From Candidatus Thiothrix anitrata (lineage in GTDB: Bacteria > Pseudomonadota > Gammaproteobacteria > Thiotrichales > Thiotrichaceae): a stretch of 64,000 nucleotides of DNA. Below the pieces are notes generated by a model, which was not told the origin of the DNA, ran no database searches, and saw only the letters and a program-made list of their open reading frames with translations. A program made the translations under genes and the position numbers. Location: the NCBI RefSeq assembly GCF_017901155.1, contig NZ_CP072800.1, forward strand, positions 2,941,283 through 3,005,282. The letters are read 5' to 3'. Positions within the stretch are counted from its first letter, which is position 1, and every line of letters begins with the position of its first letter. This document shows, piece by piece, positions 46,244 through 53,707 of this stretch.

Positions 46244-47458
46244 CTACTGACCTGACTGGACTGCTCTGTGACCTAGGGCAAGACGAAAACCAAAGCTGTA
46301 GAAGCGAAGACTCGTATCGTAGTTGAAGCGAGAAGCAGAACGGCAATGCTTGCTGCCGTGACTGAACCACGAGCCACCGCGCAACACGCGGGCGGAGCCT
46401 GTTTCTGCCCCCTGCGGGTCGTCTATCGGCTGTACCGGATAGTCGCCGAACCAATCCTGACACCATTCCAGCACATTGCCGTGCATTCCGTACAAACCCC
46501 AATCGTTGGGTGGAAGGAGTTTTACCTCAACGGTTTGCCGCCGGTACTCACTTTTTCGCCCGTTGTTATACGGCTCAGTACCATCGAAATTCACCAACGC
46601 TGAACTGATCTGCTCCCCGAAATAAAATGGTGTGGTTGTCCCTGCCCGACAACAATATTCCCATTGTGCTTCGGTGGGCAGGCACATTTGCAATTCTGGT
46701 TTCATCCCGTTCATTTTGGCGATGAAGCGTTGGGCATCTTCCCAACTGACTTGCTCAACGGGAAGGTGTTCACCTTTGAAGCTACTGGGGTCATCGCCCA
46801 TCACCACCTTCCACAGAGCTTGGGTCACAGTGGTTTCTGCCAACCAGAAACCTTGTGTCAGGGTAACTTCGTGCTGGGTTTCATCGTCATCACGTTCTGG
46901 CTCATTTTTGGGTGAACCCATTGTAAATGTTCCCGGTTCTATCCAGCGGAAATCATGGCGCACGCCTTTGTAGGTGAAGCCCATCCACAAGCCGTATTCG
47001 TCTTCGCCCCAGTCGGATGCCCATGATTCGGGGAAGGCGGCGGGGAAAATGGTGTGTTGGCGGATGATCATGGGTTGCCCTCCCCCCCCCCCCGCCCCCC
47101 TCTCCCGCAAATCGGGCGAGGGGGAGTGGAGGGAGTGTTCGATAGTTTGCAGGACGGTAGGGAGGTCGTCGAGGATTTGGTTATTCCAGAAGCGCAGGAT
47201 GCGGAAACCGGCGGTTTGCAGAAACAGAGTACGCACGTCGTCGTAGGCATGTTGTTCGGGGTCAGCGTGGTGGTTGCCGTCGAGTTCGACAATTACGCCA
47301 GCGGTGATGCAGGCGAAATCGGCGATGTATTCACCGACGGGGTATTGGCGGCGAAATTTGTAGCCGGATAATTGGCGATTGCGTAGGCATTGCCAGAGTT
47401 GGGTTTCGGCTGGGGTTGGCTGGTGTCGCAGTGTGCGTGCTTTGTCTAAGACCCTCAC
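46244..47458 (-). CDS. DUF559 nuclease-FGE fusion protein with C-terminal variable region A
   Basis: The 404-residue frame fuses two proteins. Residues 1-115 are a DUF559 Vsr-like endonuclease domain (RHQPTPAETQLWQCLRNR, FRRQYPVGEYIADF, VIVELDGNHHAD). From residue 130 (ATG at 47071) comes an FGE-fold domain (GTFTMGSPKNEPERDD, CLPTEAQWEYCCRAGT, YGMHGNVLEWCQDW, RVLRGGSW). The linker GAGGGGG is coded by a repeat and a 12-base homopolymer, so the fusion depends on tract length. The FGE part is about 85% identical by eye to the protein at 53708-54532, differing most in the last 36 residues (variable region A). It is the last large gene of the conflict operon. Confidence 0.75.
   Translation of the reverse strand: MRVLDKARTLRHQPTPAETQLWQCLRNRQLSGYKFRRQYPVGEYIADFACITAGVIVELDGNHHADPEQHAYDDVRTLFLQTAGFRILRFWNNQILDDLPTVLQTIEHSLHSPSPDLRERGAGGGGGQPMIIRQHTIFPAAFPESWASDWGEDEYGLWMGFTYKGVRHDFRWIEPGTFTMGSPKNEPERDDDETQHEVTLTQGFWLAETTVTQALWKVVMGDDPSSFKGEHLPVEQVSWEDAQRFIAKMNGMKPELQMCLPTEAQWEYCCRAGTTTPFYFGEQISSALVNFDGTEPYNNGRKSEYRRQTVEVKLLPPNDWGLYGMHGNVLEWCQDWFGDYPVQPIDDPQGAETGSARVLRGGSWFSHGSKHCRSASRFNYDTSLRFYSFGFRLALGHRAVQSGQ
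46268..46375 (-). repeat. DGR-like variable region A (diverged)
   Basis: This 108-bp segment aligns with variable regions B and C from GGCTCG/TCTTGG to CTAGGTCAC but has one extra codon (AGC AAG for AGG). It also differs at third codon positions, for example TCG, AGT and CGT where B and C share TCT, an xxC codon and CGC. Variable codons are again mostly xxC or xxT. The GC-rich hairpin seen after B and C is absent downstream. I read it as an older or retired target, or the product of another template. Confidence 0.55.
47082..47100. repeat. homopolymeric C12/G12 tract at the DUF559-FGE junction
   Basis: Twelve C residues (47082-47093), one G and six more C lie between the two domains. On the coding strand they read as glycine codons. 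Tracts of this length slip during replication, and a one-base change would separate the two domains. A sequencing or assembly error is also possible. Confidence 0.6.
47095..47135. repeat. REP-like hairpin repeat within the DUF559-FGE gene
   Basis: CCCCTCTCCCGC, AAAT and CGGGCGAGGGGG form a stem typical of the dispersed repeats also found at 47449-47592 and 54604-54790. It is read through in frame by the fusion gene. Confidence 0.6.
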
Positions 47459-47592
47459 CCCCTAGCCCCCTCTCCCGCATAGCGGGCGAGGGGGGACAAG
47501 AAAAGACCAAGACGCACGATCTCACTCACCGGGAACGCTTTCTTTAGCCCCTCGCCTGCTACGCGGGAGAGGGGTTGGGGTGAGGGCTTCTT
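47449..47592. repeat. two REP-like hairpin repeats
   Basis: Between the two FGE-containing genes lie two related hairpins: 47449-47496 (CCCTCACCCC, CCTCTCCCGC, GCGGGCGAGGGGGG) and 47545-47592 (CCCCTCGCC, GCGGGAGAGGGG, TTGGGGTGAGGG), in opposite orientation. Such repeats are common between gammaproteobacterial genes and can act as mRNA stabilisers, terminators or IS targets. Confidence 0.7.
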
Positions 47593-50558
47593 CATTTTTT
47601 CTTTCTCCTACTTGAACCACGCTGTCCATCCCCCGCTTGTCCCCCACGCGCTGCCGCCGCGTGGCTGCCAATCGGCTGCTGGACAGCTCTACCTGGCCTG
47701 ACTGGACTAAGCTCGTGACCTAGGGCAAGGCGAAAACCAAAGTTGCCGGCGCGAGCACCCGGATCGCTGTAGTCGCGGTAAGCAGAACGGCAATGCCTGC
47801 CGTTGTAGATCCAAGAGCCACCGCGCAACACGCGGTTAGAGCCTATCTGTTCTTGTAACGGATCAACTACCGAGCCTGCCGGATAGTCGCTGTACAAATC
47901 CTTACACCACTCCCAGACATTACCGTGCATTTCGTATAAGCCCCATTGGTTGGGTGGATAGCTTTTTACTGCTGCTGTCTTGTGTAATGCCCCTTCTGCC
48001 CAACCTGACTCTCCGAAAATCCCTGAGTAATTTACCTTATCGAGCGACAGTTCACCCTCGAAGTTAAACGCCCCAGTTGTACCTGCGCGACAGGCATTTT
48101 CCCATTCGGCTTCGGTGGGTAGGCGTAGTTTTAGTTGAGGGTATTGTTTGTTGACCCGCTTCAGGAACTTGTCGGTGACATCTTGCCAACTGACATTTTC
48201 AACCGGGTTGTTTGCGTCTTTAAAAGAACTGGGATTGTCGCCTGTCACCGCTTGCCACAGGGCTTGGGTACAGGCGGTTTCTGCCAGCCAGTAGCCTTGG
48301 GTGAGGATGACTTGGTGTTGGGCTTCGTTGTCGTAACGACCTGCTTCTGCTTCTCCGTTTTTGCCATCCGGGCTGCCCATCATAAAGGCGGTGGGTTCGA
48401 CCCAGCGGAAGCGTTGGGGGATTCCGGCGATGGTGATGTCAGCATACACGCCGTACTGATCCGTACCTGTACTTTCAGCCCAATAAGTTCCTCGTATGGT
48501 ATTGTCGGGTTCATAAAACCAGAAGCCCCTCAAACTTCCCAGCTCTTTATGCAAAACAGGGTTTATCCAATAGTACGTCACACCACCTGAAACTACCGCA
48601 ATTTCCTCTTTACCATAGCGAATACGATCTGCCCATTTCGGCTTCTGAAAACGCTCCAAGGTAATGGATTCTCCCGCGACATCCAACTGCTGGATTTCCT
48701 CCTCTTCCAGTGGAAAAGCCAATGTTTCTTTATCATTTAACGGCAGAATACTTTTTACAATTTCACCATCTGCCTTGTGATGCTGACGAAGCATCAAGCC
48801 GGAAGTGGTTGTAAAATGTGCCAAGGCACTGCCTGATGAAAAACCATGTTCATCCGTAGCTTCAAAGCCCTGCTTTGTGCCCAGTTGCAACGCTTGCTGA
48901 CCTTGCTGAAACAGCACATAGTCACGCTCATTGCTCACCGTCCGCTGGACAAACGCCAGCACATGGCGGGGATCGAAACCTTTGGGAATTTCGCCACCAT
49001 CAGGCGCACCTAGCTCGTACTTTTTATGCCCCCAGAGTGCCTGATAGAAATCGTATTTCCCCACCACATCCAGCGGCTGACGTTCAATCTGGTGCAGCAG
49101 GAATGCGTAAATGCCCGGTAATTCATCTGCCTGTTCCCAACCTGCCTTTACCAGTTCCCGCATATGTTGTTCTGCTTCGGCAATTTCCTGCGGGTTAGCA
49201 GGCACATCTTTCCCCAGCAAAGCTGCCAGTAACAACAACTCTTCATAACGCTGTGTGGGGAAGAGATGGCGATGATACTCCAAAATCAATTTGGCAATGT
49301 TTACCGCCAATTCCGGGTTTTTATCCCTTAACACCGCAAAGTGCTTGCGGTATTTTTCGATAACCTTGGGCTGCGCCTGAAAATGAAAGCCAAGATTGGT
49401 ACGTTCCACATCGGCATGATGCCATGCTGCCACCTCATGCCCCACATCGACATCCTGTGCTGACAACTGGTGACGTACTGCACGCAATAAGGCAGGCTCT
49501 ACCCGCACGGCTGGCGATAACCACGCCAACAAGTTTTCTGCCACAGTAGAATCATCGTCAAATACGGATGTTTCCAACAGATTCTGCGGCGCAACGTAAG
49601 TTGTTTTTTGCAGCGGACTACTGCGATCCCAACTGATGCAATCAAACAAATTGACCAACGCTGGTGTGAGGTAGCGCGTCGGCAAAGGCAATAATACCAG
49701 TGGGTTACAACCAGCCGCCCGTAATCGCTGCCCCAGTTTTATCCACGCACGTTGCGCAACCCCAGACTCATCCAACAAGCCAAGATCACTCAGGATAAAA
49801 ACGCTTGTACCTGCGTCCGGTATTTGCCAGTCGCGTGTCTCATACTGACGGGAAGATTCAACCTGAACCCTCCCCCCCGGCTGCCGTAACCATTGGTAAA
49901 TAACCAGCCCGGTCTGACCCCGCAAGTGCTTTAAATTGGCTAACAACTGCTTGTAATCATGGTTGAACAAGCGGGTACGCTCTGGACGATCGACCAGAAC
50001 CTGCACATTGGCAGTCCAACGTAGGCGTTGTTCACGGGGAATACGCTCCAACCAATAGCCATTGGCTACCGTGCGCACAATAGCGGGTATATCTGGCTGG
50101 TGTGTCTGGGTGTATTCACTCAATAAACCGCGTAACACTGGCCATAACCTTGACCAAGCAACCAAAGGCTCTTTCTCTGGTGGGGTCACAGATAACGCTA
50201 CCATGCGTTCAGGACTAATACGGTCAACATCCTCTAAAAAGGCAGGGTATTTTTTCTTACTATCCACTGGCTCAGGCAGCAGTTCACTTTGTTTTCGGCC
50301 AATAACCCGATAGAACTGGGCTGGCGATGGTTTCCTTGCTTGTGGCTCGTTTTTTCCTGAAGTAGAAGCATTATTTTCCTTTTGTTGTGCAGACCCTAAC
50401 GAAATAGCGGGGATTTTCAGGCTGACTTTAGGCTTTGGGGCTTTAAAACCACATAACTCGGCAGTAATCGGCAACAATTCATTTTCGACTTGCTGCAAGG
50501 CACGCAACAAATCGGCGCGGTTGACCCGTTTGGCATTCATTGAACGCATCTCAGTCAC
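47592..50558 (-). CDS. conflict-system sensor: divergent vWA/SAV_2336-like region plus FGE domain with variable region B
   Basis: The 988-residue protein has three parts. Residues 1-110 are helical with a charged linker. Residues 110-700 resemble SAV_2336-type proteins of conflict operons (VFILSDLGLLDESGVAQRAW, NPLVLLPLPTRYLTPAL), a divergent vWA-like region. Residues 705-960 are an FGE fold ([46 protein letters not shown]). Variable region B covers residues 913-948, and a 40-residue basic tail runs through the hairpin downstream. The GTG at 50558 is chosen because it overlaps the ATPase stop (GTGA). By analogy with ternary systems it would be the sensor driven by the MoxR ATPase and trypsin. 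The middle domain call is tentative. Confidence 0.72.
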   Translation of the reverse strand: MTEMRSMNAKRVNRADLLRALQQVENELLPITAELCGFKAPKPKVSLKIPAISLGSAQQKENNASTSGKNEPQARKPSPAQFYRVIGRKQSELLPEPVDSKKKYPAFLEDVDRISPERMVALSVTPPEKEPLVAWSRLWPVLRGLLSEYTQTHQPDIPAIVRTVANGYWLERIPREQRLRWTANVQVLVDRPERTRLFNHDYKQLLANLKHLRGQTGLVIYQWLRQPGGRVQVESSRQYETRDWQIPDAGTSVFILSDLGLLDESGVAQRAWIKLGQRLRAAGCNPLVLLPLPTRYLTPALVNLFDCISWDRSSPLQKTTYVAPQNLLETSVFDDDSTVAENLLAWLSPAVRVEPALLRAVRHQLSAQDVDVGHEVAAWHHADVERTNLGFHFQAQPKVIEKYRKHFAVLRDKNPELAVNIAKLILEYHRHLFPTQRYEELLLLAALLGKDVPANPQEIAEAEQHMRELVKAGWEQADELPGIYAFLLHQIERQPLDVVGKYDFYQALWGHKKYELGAPDGGEIPKGFDPRHVLAFVQRTVSNERDYVLFQQGQQALQLGTKQGFEATDEHGFSSGSALAHFTTTSGLMLRQHHKADGEIVKSILPLNDKETLAFPLEEEEIQQLDVAGESITLERFQKPKWADRIRYGKEEIAVVSGGVTYYWINPVLHKELGSLRGFWFYEPDNTIRGTYWAESTGTDQYGVYADITIAGIPQRFRWVEPTAFMMGSPDGKNGEAEAGRYDNEAQHQVILTQGYWLAETACTQALWQAVTGDNPSSFKDANNPVENVSWQDVTDKFLKRVNKQYPQLKLRLPTEAEWENACRAGTTGAFNFEGELSLDKVNYSGIFGESGWAEGALHKTAAVKSYPPNQWGLYEMHGNVWEWCKDLYSDYPAGSVVDPLQEQIGSNRVLRGGSWIYNGRHCRSAYRDYSDPGARAGNFGFRLALGHELSPVRPGRAVQQPIGSHAAAARGGQAGDGQRGSSRRKKK
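47644..47664. other. GC-rich hairpin downstream of variable region B
   Basis: A perfect 7-bp inverted repeat, CCACGCG and CGCGTGG with a 7-base loop, lies 50 bp after the end of variable region B. The same stem with a nearly identical loop follows region C. In known diversity-generating retroelements a hairpin or cruciform just past the variable region promotes retrohoming. Confidence 0.65.
47715..47819 (-). repeat. DGR variable region B (105 bp)
   Basis: The coding strand runs from GGCTCTTGG to CTAGGTCAC. Against region C (53732-53836) 21 of 35 codons are identical and 14 differ. All 20 base differences are at codon position 1 or 2 and none at position 3. Every differing codon ends in C or T. 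That is the pattern left by adenine-directed mutagenesis of AAC/AAT codons from a template repeat. The flanks (CGTTCTGCT, GGTTTTCGCCTTGCC) are unchanged. Confidence 0.85.
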
Positions 50559-51685
50559 TCAGCAGCCTCTTCATCACCTGCGGAAGATTTTGTATCACTA
50601 TCATCTTCCCGTTGCATACCGGGGTATTTCTTCAACGCATATTCCTTGATCACACGAAGCAAACGCATTTGCTCACCTGCGTCATCAGGAGCCAATTCAT
50701 CCAGCACACGCAATATATCCAGATACTCCGCCTGCCCCGGTGGTGTAACCCCAAGCCGGTTCGCTTGCTGACGGTCTTTATATAATTGTTCAGCCGCCTC
50801 GTTGAGAATATCGTCCGGGAAACGTGCCTCACCTTGATAATGTCCGTCCTTACCCCGCCGGATTGTTCTGTCTTGACAGGTTTGTTCTCGTGGCTGTTTT
50901 GGAAAATGGAAGGCAGCGCGGGCTTTCAACTCCCGAATCAAGTCGGCTTTGCCGCTCGGCAAGCGTAAATCCAGCACCATGCAACGGCGGACAAATGCTC
51001 CCGGCAATTGACGGTCTTCATTCGTCGTAATCACCACCAAGGGACGGATTTTTTTCTTACCGCAAACCTTTTCCCCATCACAGTTCACACCAACGGTTTT
51101 TTTTAACCAAGGCACGGTGAACTTACCGTTATCCAGTGTTTCCAGCAGGCTATTGGGTAAATCAGCGTCCGCTTTGTCGATTTCATCCAGCAACAATACC
51201 ACGCCCCTGTTTTCATCACCGGGATCATCACTGTCTGGCATGAACAAGGGATATTTACAGTTATGTTGCTTTGCAGACCCCCAATCAAACGCCCACCAGA
51301 GAATACCGGGGCTGAGGTACTGTTCGGGGTCTAACTCGGCATCAATTTTTTCTTGCTCTTTATCTTTAGCTGTCGCACTCAACACCTGCGCTTGACCCAA
51401 ACGGCTTACGGCATCAAAGCGATACCACAAGTCTTGTATTTCGGTATGGGCATCGACAACGTGGGACAGGAACTTACGCCCCATCACCTTGGCAGCCGCC
51501 CGTGCCAACTGGCTTTTTCCTGTCCCCGGCTCACCCCGTACCAGCAAAGGCCGACCGGATGCCAAAGCAGCACGAATCGCCTGTGCGGTGCGCTCATCGA
51601 AAACGTGGACACTCTCGCGCCATGTGCCCGTTTTTCTAAGGCAGTGCGAAGTGGCGATAAATTGTTCCAAGGTGGGTATGCTCAT
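50555..51685 (-). CDS. MoxR-type AAA+ ATPase of the conflict operon
   Basis: The 376-residue protein has an AAA_5/MoxR core: Walker A VRGEPGTGKSQLAR near residue 52, Walker B VVLLLDEIDKADADLPN, sensor 1 LVVITTNEDRQLPGAFVRR with arginine fingers. Downstream is a helical lid (DDILNEAAEQLYKDRQQANR). MoxR ATPases remodel partner proteins, often with vWA domains. It overlaps the protease gene upstream (ATGA at 51682-51685) and the FGE-sensor gene downstream (GTGA at 50555-50558), so the three are translationally coupled. The ATG at 51685 is preferred over a GTG at 51694 for that reason. Confidence 0.85.
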   Translation of the reverse strand: MSIPTLEQFIATSHCLRKTGTWRESVHVFDERTAQAIRAALASGRPLLVRGEPGTGKSQLARAAAKVMGRKFLSHVVDAHTEIQDLWYRFDAVSRLGQAQVLSATAKDKEQEKIDAELDPEQYLSPGILWWAFDWGSAKQHNCKYPLFMPDSDDPGDENRGVVLLLDEIDKADADLPNSLLETLDNGKFTVPWLKKTVGVNCDGEKVCGKKKIRPLVVITTNEDRQLPGAFVRRCMVLDLRLPSGKADLIRELKARAAFHFPKQPREQTCQDRTIRRGKDGHYQGEARFPDDILNEAAEQLYKDRQQANRLGVTPPGQAEYLDILRVLDELAPDDAGEQMRLLRVIKEYALKKYPGMQREDDSDTKSSAGDEEAAE

Positions 51686-53187
51686 GGGATGCACTCGTTA
51701 AAACTTTTCAGAAAATCCGCTACCGCCGTCATCAGGTTTTGCTCCTGACCATGAAAAGCTTTACCGCTACCGGGTACTTTATAGCGAACCATTGGGATTT
51801 TTAATTTACTTAGGAATTTTGCGCATTGTTGGGTATAGGCTGTGTCTTTGTTGTCTTCAAATTCCAATACCAAGCAATAATGCTCCTGATCCCTGTGCCT
51901 CACCCGTCTTTGGTTAAGTGTGGCTTCCAGTTCTTCAACTTCATCTGAAGTCAGGGTAGTGCTGCGCTCCTCATGGTTGACCGCATTCCAAACAGCGAGT
52001 TGCGTTTCCTGTAGTTTAGCTTCATCAGACCATTGGAACGGGGAAACAGAATGGAAAATGATATGCCTACCGTTAATGCTTCGCCCTGACTTATCCAGAT
52101 CAATATTGGCTTTTCTGCGCTGATGATGTGACACAAACAACTCAACACCACCCAAGGTGCGGACATGTAGCTCGAAGTAATACCCCGACAAATCGTCAGC
52201 ACCCAACCATGAAGTCAGTTGTACGGCATCATCCGGGTTCACCAAGCTCAATACCAGATAGCCGAGAATGGTTTCAATACCCTTCTGAATGGCGTGCAAA
52301 TCCCCTTCAACCTTGTCAAAAACCGAGTTGGGATCATGGGGGTCAAAGCACCTGAACATTGCACCGGAAAAAGCCTGATTAATCACCAAGCAATCCCGCC
52401 CGCACTGCTGCAAAGCCTGCACCAACCCCTTGGCAATCGCATCCGGCTGGGTATTTACCGTTGGTAACTTCATCTGCTGCAAGACCTGATTCAGCTCTTC
52501 CCGCAGCGTTTGTTGATAAACATCCATGCCCTTGCCTGACAAGGCTTTACTGATTTGCGCAATGATTTGGTCTTCAAACGAAGGCGTGGATGGTGCAGAA
52601 GCAGTGGATGCTGTAGGAGAAGTCACAGCAGGCAAATGTGTGTTGAGGAAATCATCCCAAATGGCTGTCAAGGGGATCATAATCCCCGCATTTTGGCTAT
52701 CGGACTTAGCTTGAATAATACCGATTAGTGTTCCATTCGCTAAAACCGCGCCGCCGCTCATGCCATGCGAAGGTTGGGTGTGGAACTTCCAACTGTCGGG
52801 TGCAGCCCAAATGCTTAAGGTACTGCCAAACCGCTTGGTGTCACCACCAGAAGGCGAGTTATCATAACCCAACAACTCAACATCTAGCCCTTGTGCTAAG
52901 GTTATGCCGCTGTTGCAGCCGACCTGCGTTTTATTGTGTGGCTGGGCTAGGGTCAACAAGCTGATGTCCCTGTCAGGATGGTGTTTTACCTCTTTAATGG
53001 GCATTCCGGGGTCACGCCTGACCATGCCGACTTTGAGGCTTTTAGCGGGCACTTCACCTGATTCTGGGCAAATAACGTGTTTTGCTGTCAACACCTTGTC
53101 AGGCGCAATGCACACCCCTGACCCTAGAAACGTACCTTGATTAGGCAAACCATCCCACAAACTCACGATGATGTCAGATAAATCCAT
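51682..53187 (-). CDS. trypsin-like serine protease with unassigned C-terminal region
   Basis: The 501-residue protein has an N-terminal trypsin-like domain (residues 1-190) with an intact triad: His37 in LTAKHVI, Asp74 in HPDRDISLL, Ser144 in SHGMSGGAV. No signal peptide is present, so it is cytoplasmic. After a Ser/Pro/Ala linker (residues 190-210) come a short helical domain (EDQIIAQISKALSGKGMDVY) and a C-terminal domain I cannot name, ending in VADFLKSFNECIP. Cytoplasmic trypsins beside MoxR ATPases are a known conflict-system arrangement in which the protease is the likely effector. It lies 10 bp after Trypco1 and overlaps the ATPase gene. Confidence 0.85.
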   Translation of the reverse strand: MDLSDIIVSLWDGLPNQGTFLGSGVCIAPDKVLTAKHVICPESGEVPAKSLKVGMVRRDPGMPIKEVKHHPDRDISLLTLAQPHNKTQVGCNSGITLAQGLDVELLGYDNSPSGGDTKRFGSTLSIWAAPDSWKFHTQPSHGMSGGAVLANGTLIGIIQAKSDSQNAGIMIPLTAIWDDFLNTHLPAVTSPTASTASAPSTPSFEDQIIAQISKALSGKGMDVYQQTLREELNQVLQQMKLPTVNTQPDAIAKGLVQALQQCGRDCLVINQAFSGAMFRCFDPHDPNSVFDKVEGDLHAIQKGIETILGYLVLSLVNPDDAVQLTSWLGADDLSGYYFELHVRTLGGVELFVSHHQRRKANIDLDKSGRSINGRHIIFHSVSPFQWSDEAKLQETQLAVWNAVNHEERSTTLTSDEVEELEATLNQRRVRHRDQEHYCLVLEFEDNKDTAYTQQCAKFLSKLKIPMVRYKVPGSGKAFHGQEQNLMTAVADFLKSFNECIP

Positions 53188-53197
53188 GTGTGCTTAC

Positions 53198-53587
53198 CTA
53201 AGCGGTGGTATCAGTGGGCTTGGGCATGGCTTTTTTCCATTTAGCATTGACCTTCACACCACCATTGACGCTGCTTTTGGCAAGGAAAGGGATATTATGT
53301 TCACCCGCAAAACCGATGTTGACTTCAATCGACCACTCGTCTGGGCTGATTTTGCTGATACCTTTATCAATAGAACCAACGACCGCCTCCAAGGTGTCCG
53401 CGACACTGCTCACCTTGTCCTTGAAATAGTCACTGATTGGCCCGACTGGAGCGGCATCATCATCCAGCAAATCGCTGGGGCGATTATCTCGTGGTGTCAC
53501 GATAGGCTGGGTAATGTCGATGTCTTCGACCTCAATCCAGATAGTCTTGCCGTTGATTTCGACGGGTGAAATTTTTCGTTGTGACAT
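53198..53587 (-). CDS. Trypco1-type protein of the trypsin operon
   Basis: The 129-residue protein shares the Trypco1 layout with the two proteins near 3.5 and 10.4 kb: ISPVEINGKTIWIEVEDI at the N-terminus, a central helix (YFKDKVSSVADTLEAVVGSI) and a C-terminal sheet (EVNIGFAGEHNIPFLAKS). It lies 10 bp before the trypsin gene, the association that named the family. The ATG at 53587 has a GAGGAG site; the longer frame runs back into the hairpin region of the FGE gene. Confidence 0.8.
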   Translation of the reverse strand: MSQRKISPVEINGKTIWIEVEDIDITQPIVTPRDNRPSDLLDDDAAPVGPISDYFKDKVSSVADTLEAVVGSIDKGISKISPDEWSIEVNIGFAGEHNIPFLAKSSVNGGVKVNAKWKKAMPKPTDTTA

Positions 53588-53664
53588 GGCGTTGCTCCTC
53601 AATAATAAATGCGATAAACCGATAAAAAACCTAACCGACCCGCCAGCCATCCCCCGCTCGTCCC

Positions 53665-53685
53665 CCACGCGCTCCCGCCGCGTGG
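53665..53685. other. GC-rich hairpin downstream of variable region C
   Basis: The perfect stem CCACGCG / CGCGTGG with a 7-base loop repeats the one at 47644-47664, including flanks (GCAGCCGATTGGCAGC on one side, GGGGGAC on the other). It begins about 46 bp past variable region C and lies outside the coding region here. Confidence 0.65.
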
Positions 53686-53707
53686 CTGCCAATCGGCTGC
53701 TGGCTGG

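Noticed and set aside
46244-46375. Treating all three FGE genes as simple paralogues differing by ordinary drift.
   Set aside because: Between B and C the differences are confined to first and second bases of 14 codons with zero third-position changes, which drift does not produce. Only copy A shows drift-like third-position changes.
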